Assembly (NCBI RefSeq): GCF_900313025.1
Contig: NZ_OMPQ01000008.1
Location: 520,482 to 584,481, forward strand
Reading direction: 5' to 3'
DNA: 64,000 nucleotides
Source of the DNA: Pseudophaeobacter sp. EL27
Lineage (GTDB): Bacteria > Pseudomonadota > Alphaproteobacteria > Rhodobacterales > Rhodobacteraceae
The notes under the pieces were generated by a model. The model was not told where the DNA came from, did no database searches, and worked only from the letters and a program-made list of their open reading frames with translations. Position 1 is the first letter of the stretch. Each line of letters starts with the position of its first letter. This document shows positions 62,132 to 64,000 of the stretch, piece after piece. A program made the position numbers and the translations under genes.

Positions 62132-64000
62132 CGGCTTTGGCCCGCAGCCCCGCCTCCTCTTTCCGACTGGCCTGGCGTTTTGCCCTGCGGGAATTGCGCG
62201 GCGGCGTCAAAGGCTTCCGCATCTTTCTCGCCTGTCTGGCCCTTGGGGTGGCTGTCATCGCTGCCATTGGCTCGATCCGGGCCTCGATCGAGGCCGGGCT
62301 GACCCAGGAAGGCGCCAGCCTGTTGGGTGGCGATGCTGAGATGACCTTCACCTACCGTTTTGCCAATGACGAAGAACGGGCCTGGATGGTTGACCAGGCC
62401 GAGGCGGTCTCGGAAGTGGTCGAGTTCCGCTCGATGGCAACTTTGGGCGAAGAACGCGCACTGACCCAGGTAAAGGCCGTGGATACGGCCTATCCGCTGG
62501 CCGGTACCCTGACCCTGCAACCCGACATTCCTCTGGCGCAGGCACTGGCTGGCAACGGAGAGCTGCCCGGTGTGGCAATGATGCCGGTTCTGGCCGACCG
62601 ATTGGGACTAAAGCCCGGTGATACCGTCCGCTTTGGCACCCGCGATTTTGTGCTGATGGCCACCATCAAGGCCGAGCCGGACGCCGCTGCCTCTGGCTTT
62701 GCGCTGGGGCCACGCACGCTGGTGGCCCTACCTTCGCTGGAAGGCTCCGGCCTCTTGGCGCCTGGCTCGCTCTATTCCACCAAATACCGCCTTGCCCTGC
62801 CGCCAGAGAAAAATCTCGACGCGCTCCAGGCTGAAGCCCGGGCCCAGTTCGAAGACAACGGCATGCGCTGGCGTGATGCGCGCAATGGCGCCCCCGGCAT
62901 TGCCACCTTTGTGGAGCGCCTGGGCGGGTTTCTGGTATTGGTAGGTCTGTCTGGCCTCGCCGTGGGCGGTGTTGGCGTCTCTGCTGCGGTGCGCGCCTAT
63001 TTGGCGACAAAAACCGAAACCATCGCCACCCTGCGCACGCTTGGGGCCGAGCGACAGGTGATATTCCTCACCTATTTCCTGCAGATTGGCGCGCTGACCC
63101 TGCTGGGGGTCAGCATCGGACTGATCCTTGGTGGGCTGGGCCCGATCCTGCTGGGGCCAATGATTGCCGCGCAATTGCCCTTCCCGGCGCTGTTTGCCAT
63201 CTATCCCGCCACCCTGATTGAGGCCGCCCTTTATGGCTTTCTCACTGCTTTTATCTTTGCCCTCTGGCCGCTGGCCCGGGCCGAGCGTATCCGCGCCGCT
63301 TCGCTGTTTCGCGGTGCCCTGGGCGAGGTCAGCCGCCTGCCCGCTCTGCGTTATATTCTAGCCACCGCTTTGGCGCTGGCCCTGCTTGTCGGCTCTGCTG
63401 CCTGGTTCTCCGGCGCGGCTGAGTTGACGCTCTGGACCGCTGGTGGGCTGATGGGTGCGCTTTTGGTGCTGCTGGTTGCAGCCCTGGGCCTCGGCTGGTT
63501 GGCGCGACGCGGATCTCACATCACCCGTGGCCGCCCGGCGCTGCGCTGGGCGCTGGCTGCCATTGGCACCTCGCGCGATGGCGCGGCTCCTGCAGTGCTG
63601 GCGCTGGGTTTGGGGTTGACGGTTCTGGCTGCCATTGGCCAGATCGACGGCAATATGCGCCGCGCCATTGCCGGCAATCTGCCCGATGTGGCGCCCTCCT
63701 ATTTCTTTGTCGATATCCAACGCGATCAAATGCCCGCCTTTCTGGCGCGCGTCGACGGGGATCCGGCAGTCAGCAAGGTCGAAAGCGCCCCGATGCTGCG
63801 CGCTGTGATTACCAAAATCAACGGCGTGCCCGCTCAAGAGGTTGCCGGCGATCACTGGGTGGTGCGCGGTGATCGCGGCATCACCTATGCCGCCGCCCAA
63901 CCCAAAGGCACCGAGGTCGTGGCCGGCAGCTGGTGGCCCGAGGATTATACCGGCCCACCCCAGGTCAGCTTTGCCGCCGAAGAGGCCGAAGAGCTGGGCC
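62128..64000 (+). CDS. FtsX-like ABC permease (YbbP-type), truncated by window end
   Basis: About 624 residues are visible, open to the last base, so the gene continues beyond 64000. Layout: N-terminal helix after AWRFALRELRGGVKGF (about 12-45), a large extracytoplasmic domain, a helix group at about 265-370 (ERLGGFLVLVGLSGLAVGGVG), then a second group at about 405-450, as in duplicated YbbP/MacB-class permeases. Coupled to the ATPase gene by a 4-bp overlap. Confidence 0.88.
   Translation, partial: MTALARSPASSFRLAWRFALRELRGGVKGFRIFLACLALGVAVIAAIGSIRASIEAGLTQEGASLLGGDAEMTFTYRFANDEERAWMVDQAEAVSEVVEFRSMATLGEERALTQVKAVDTAYPLAGTLTLQPDIPLAQALAGNGELPGVAMMPVLADRLGLKPGDTVRFGTRDFVLMATIKAEPDAAASGFALGPRTLVALPSLEGSGLLAPGSLYSTKYRLALPPEKNLDALQAEARAQFEDNGMRWRDARNGAPGIATFVERLGGFLVLVGLSGLAVGGVGVSAAVRAYLATKTETIATLRTLGAERQVIFLTYFLQIGALTLLGVSIGLILGGLGPILLGPMIAAQLPFPALFAIYPATLIEAALYGFLTAFIFALWPLARAERIRAASLFRGALGEVSRLPALRYILATALALALLVGSAAWFSGAAELTLWTAGGLMGALLVLLVAALGLGWLARRGSHITRGRPALRWALAAIGTSRDGAAPAVLALGLGLTVLAAIGQIDGNMRRAIAGNLPDVAPSYFFVDIQRDQMPAFLARVDGDPAVSKVESAPMLRAVITKINGVPAQEVAGDHWVVRGDRGITYAAAQPKGTEVVAGSWWPEDYTGPPQVSFAAEEAEELG

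Noticed and set aside
1-64000. tRNA, rRNA, CRISPR, transposase or prophage genes
   Set aside because: I looked for cloverleaf ends, regular short spaced repeats and transposase or integrase motifs and saw none; a dedicated scan could still find a tRNA.

Overview
The window looks like a chromosomal segment of a marine alphaproteobacterium of the Roseobacter group (Rhodobacteraceae; Ruegeria/Phaeobacter/Leisingera-like). Reasons: GC-rich coding sequence, haem-uptake hmuSTUV operon, class I lysyl-tRNA synthetase, DMSP lyase DddW with a divergent LysR gene, ComDE-type sulfopyruvate decarboxylase, tripartite tricarboxylate transporter, Entner-Doudoroff genes and short DUF1127 protein. The assignment rests on gene content and protein motifs, not on a search. 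About 60 protein genes are supported. I saw no rRNA, tRNA, CRISPR array, transposase or prophage.

Layout. 1-3.9 kb: haem use and uptake (hmuSTUV). 3.9-7.9 kb: a tight minus-strand operon of two zinc-ribbon DUF4178 proteins, a 52-residue membrane peptide, a DUF350 protein and a membrane-bound spermidine-synthase-like enzyme. 8-10.3 kb: DUF1127 protein and a chemoreceptor. 10.6-14 kb: a ggt-tauE-gntR operon (gamma-glutamyl transfer, sulfite/organosulfonate export, regulator) with a perfect palindrome before ggt. 14.1-19.2 kb: pgi-zwf-edd sugar catabolism with a LacI-type palindrome in front; pgl and eda are not present. 19.4-22.7 kb: sulfatase/phosphonate-monoesterase-like hydrolase with its MarR regulator and palindromic operator, and an AraC regulator. 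23-26.6 kb: solute-binding protein and a hybrid histidine kinase that itself has a periplasmic binding domain. 26.9-29.9 kb: TetR regulator coupled to an AidB-like acyl-CoA dehydrogenase, then a rhomboid protease.

29.9-36.1 kb: tctCBA transporter divergent from the tctDE two-component system, with an additional periplasmic binding protein coupled to tctE. 36.2-44.6 kb: mixed single genes, including an internally deleted LysR regulator beside a quinone-reductase-like MDR, comDE, a universal stress protein, a small monooxygenase, an outer-membrane protein, an FMN-split-barrel protein and a beta-helix protein. 45-53.1 kb: lysK, lysR-dddW, TerB-like, GFA-family, a molybdopterin oxidoreductase and dacB. 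53.3-58.5 kb: nadD and ettA, with two AT-richer singletons around ettA (one with a HEPN-like R-N-x4-H motif, one a GIY-YIG nuclease), then an approximately 153-bp tandem repeat and an orphan DUF4157 protein. 58.7-64 kb: housekeeping (small membrane protein, trxC, L,D-transpeptidase, cold-shock protein, tesA and a YbbA/YbbP-type ABC exporter cut by the window end).

Organosulfur metabolism recurs (DddW, ComDE, TauE with glutathione-cleaving Ggt, sulfatase-like hydrolase), as expected for a bacterium living with phytoplankton. The best candidates for undescribed biology are the DUF4178/DUF350/aminopropyltransferase operon, the HEPN-like singleton next to ettA, and the solute-binding protein/hybrid-kinase pair.
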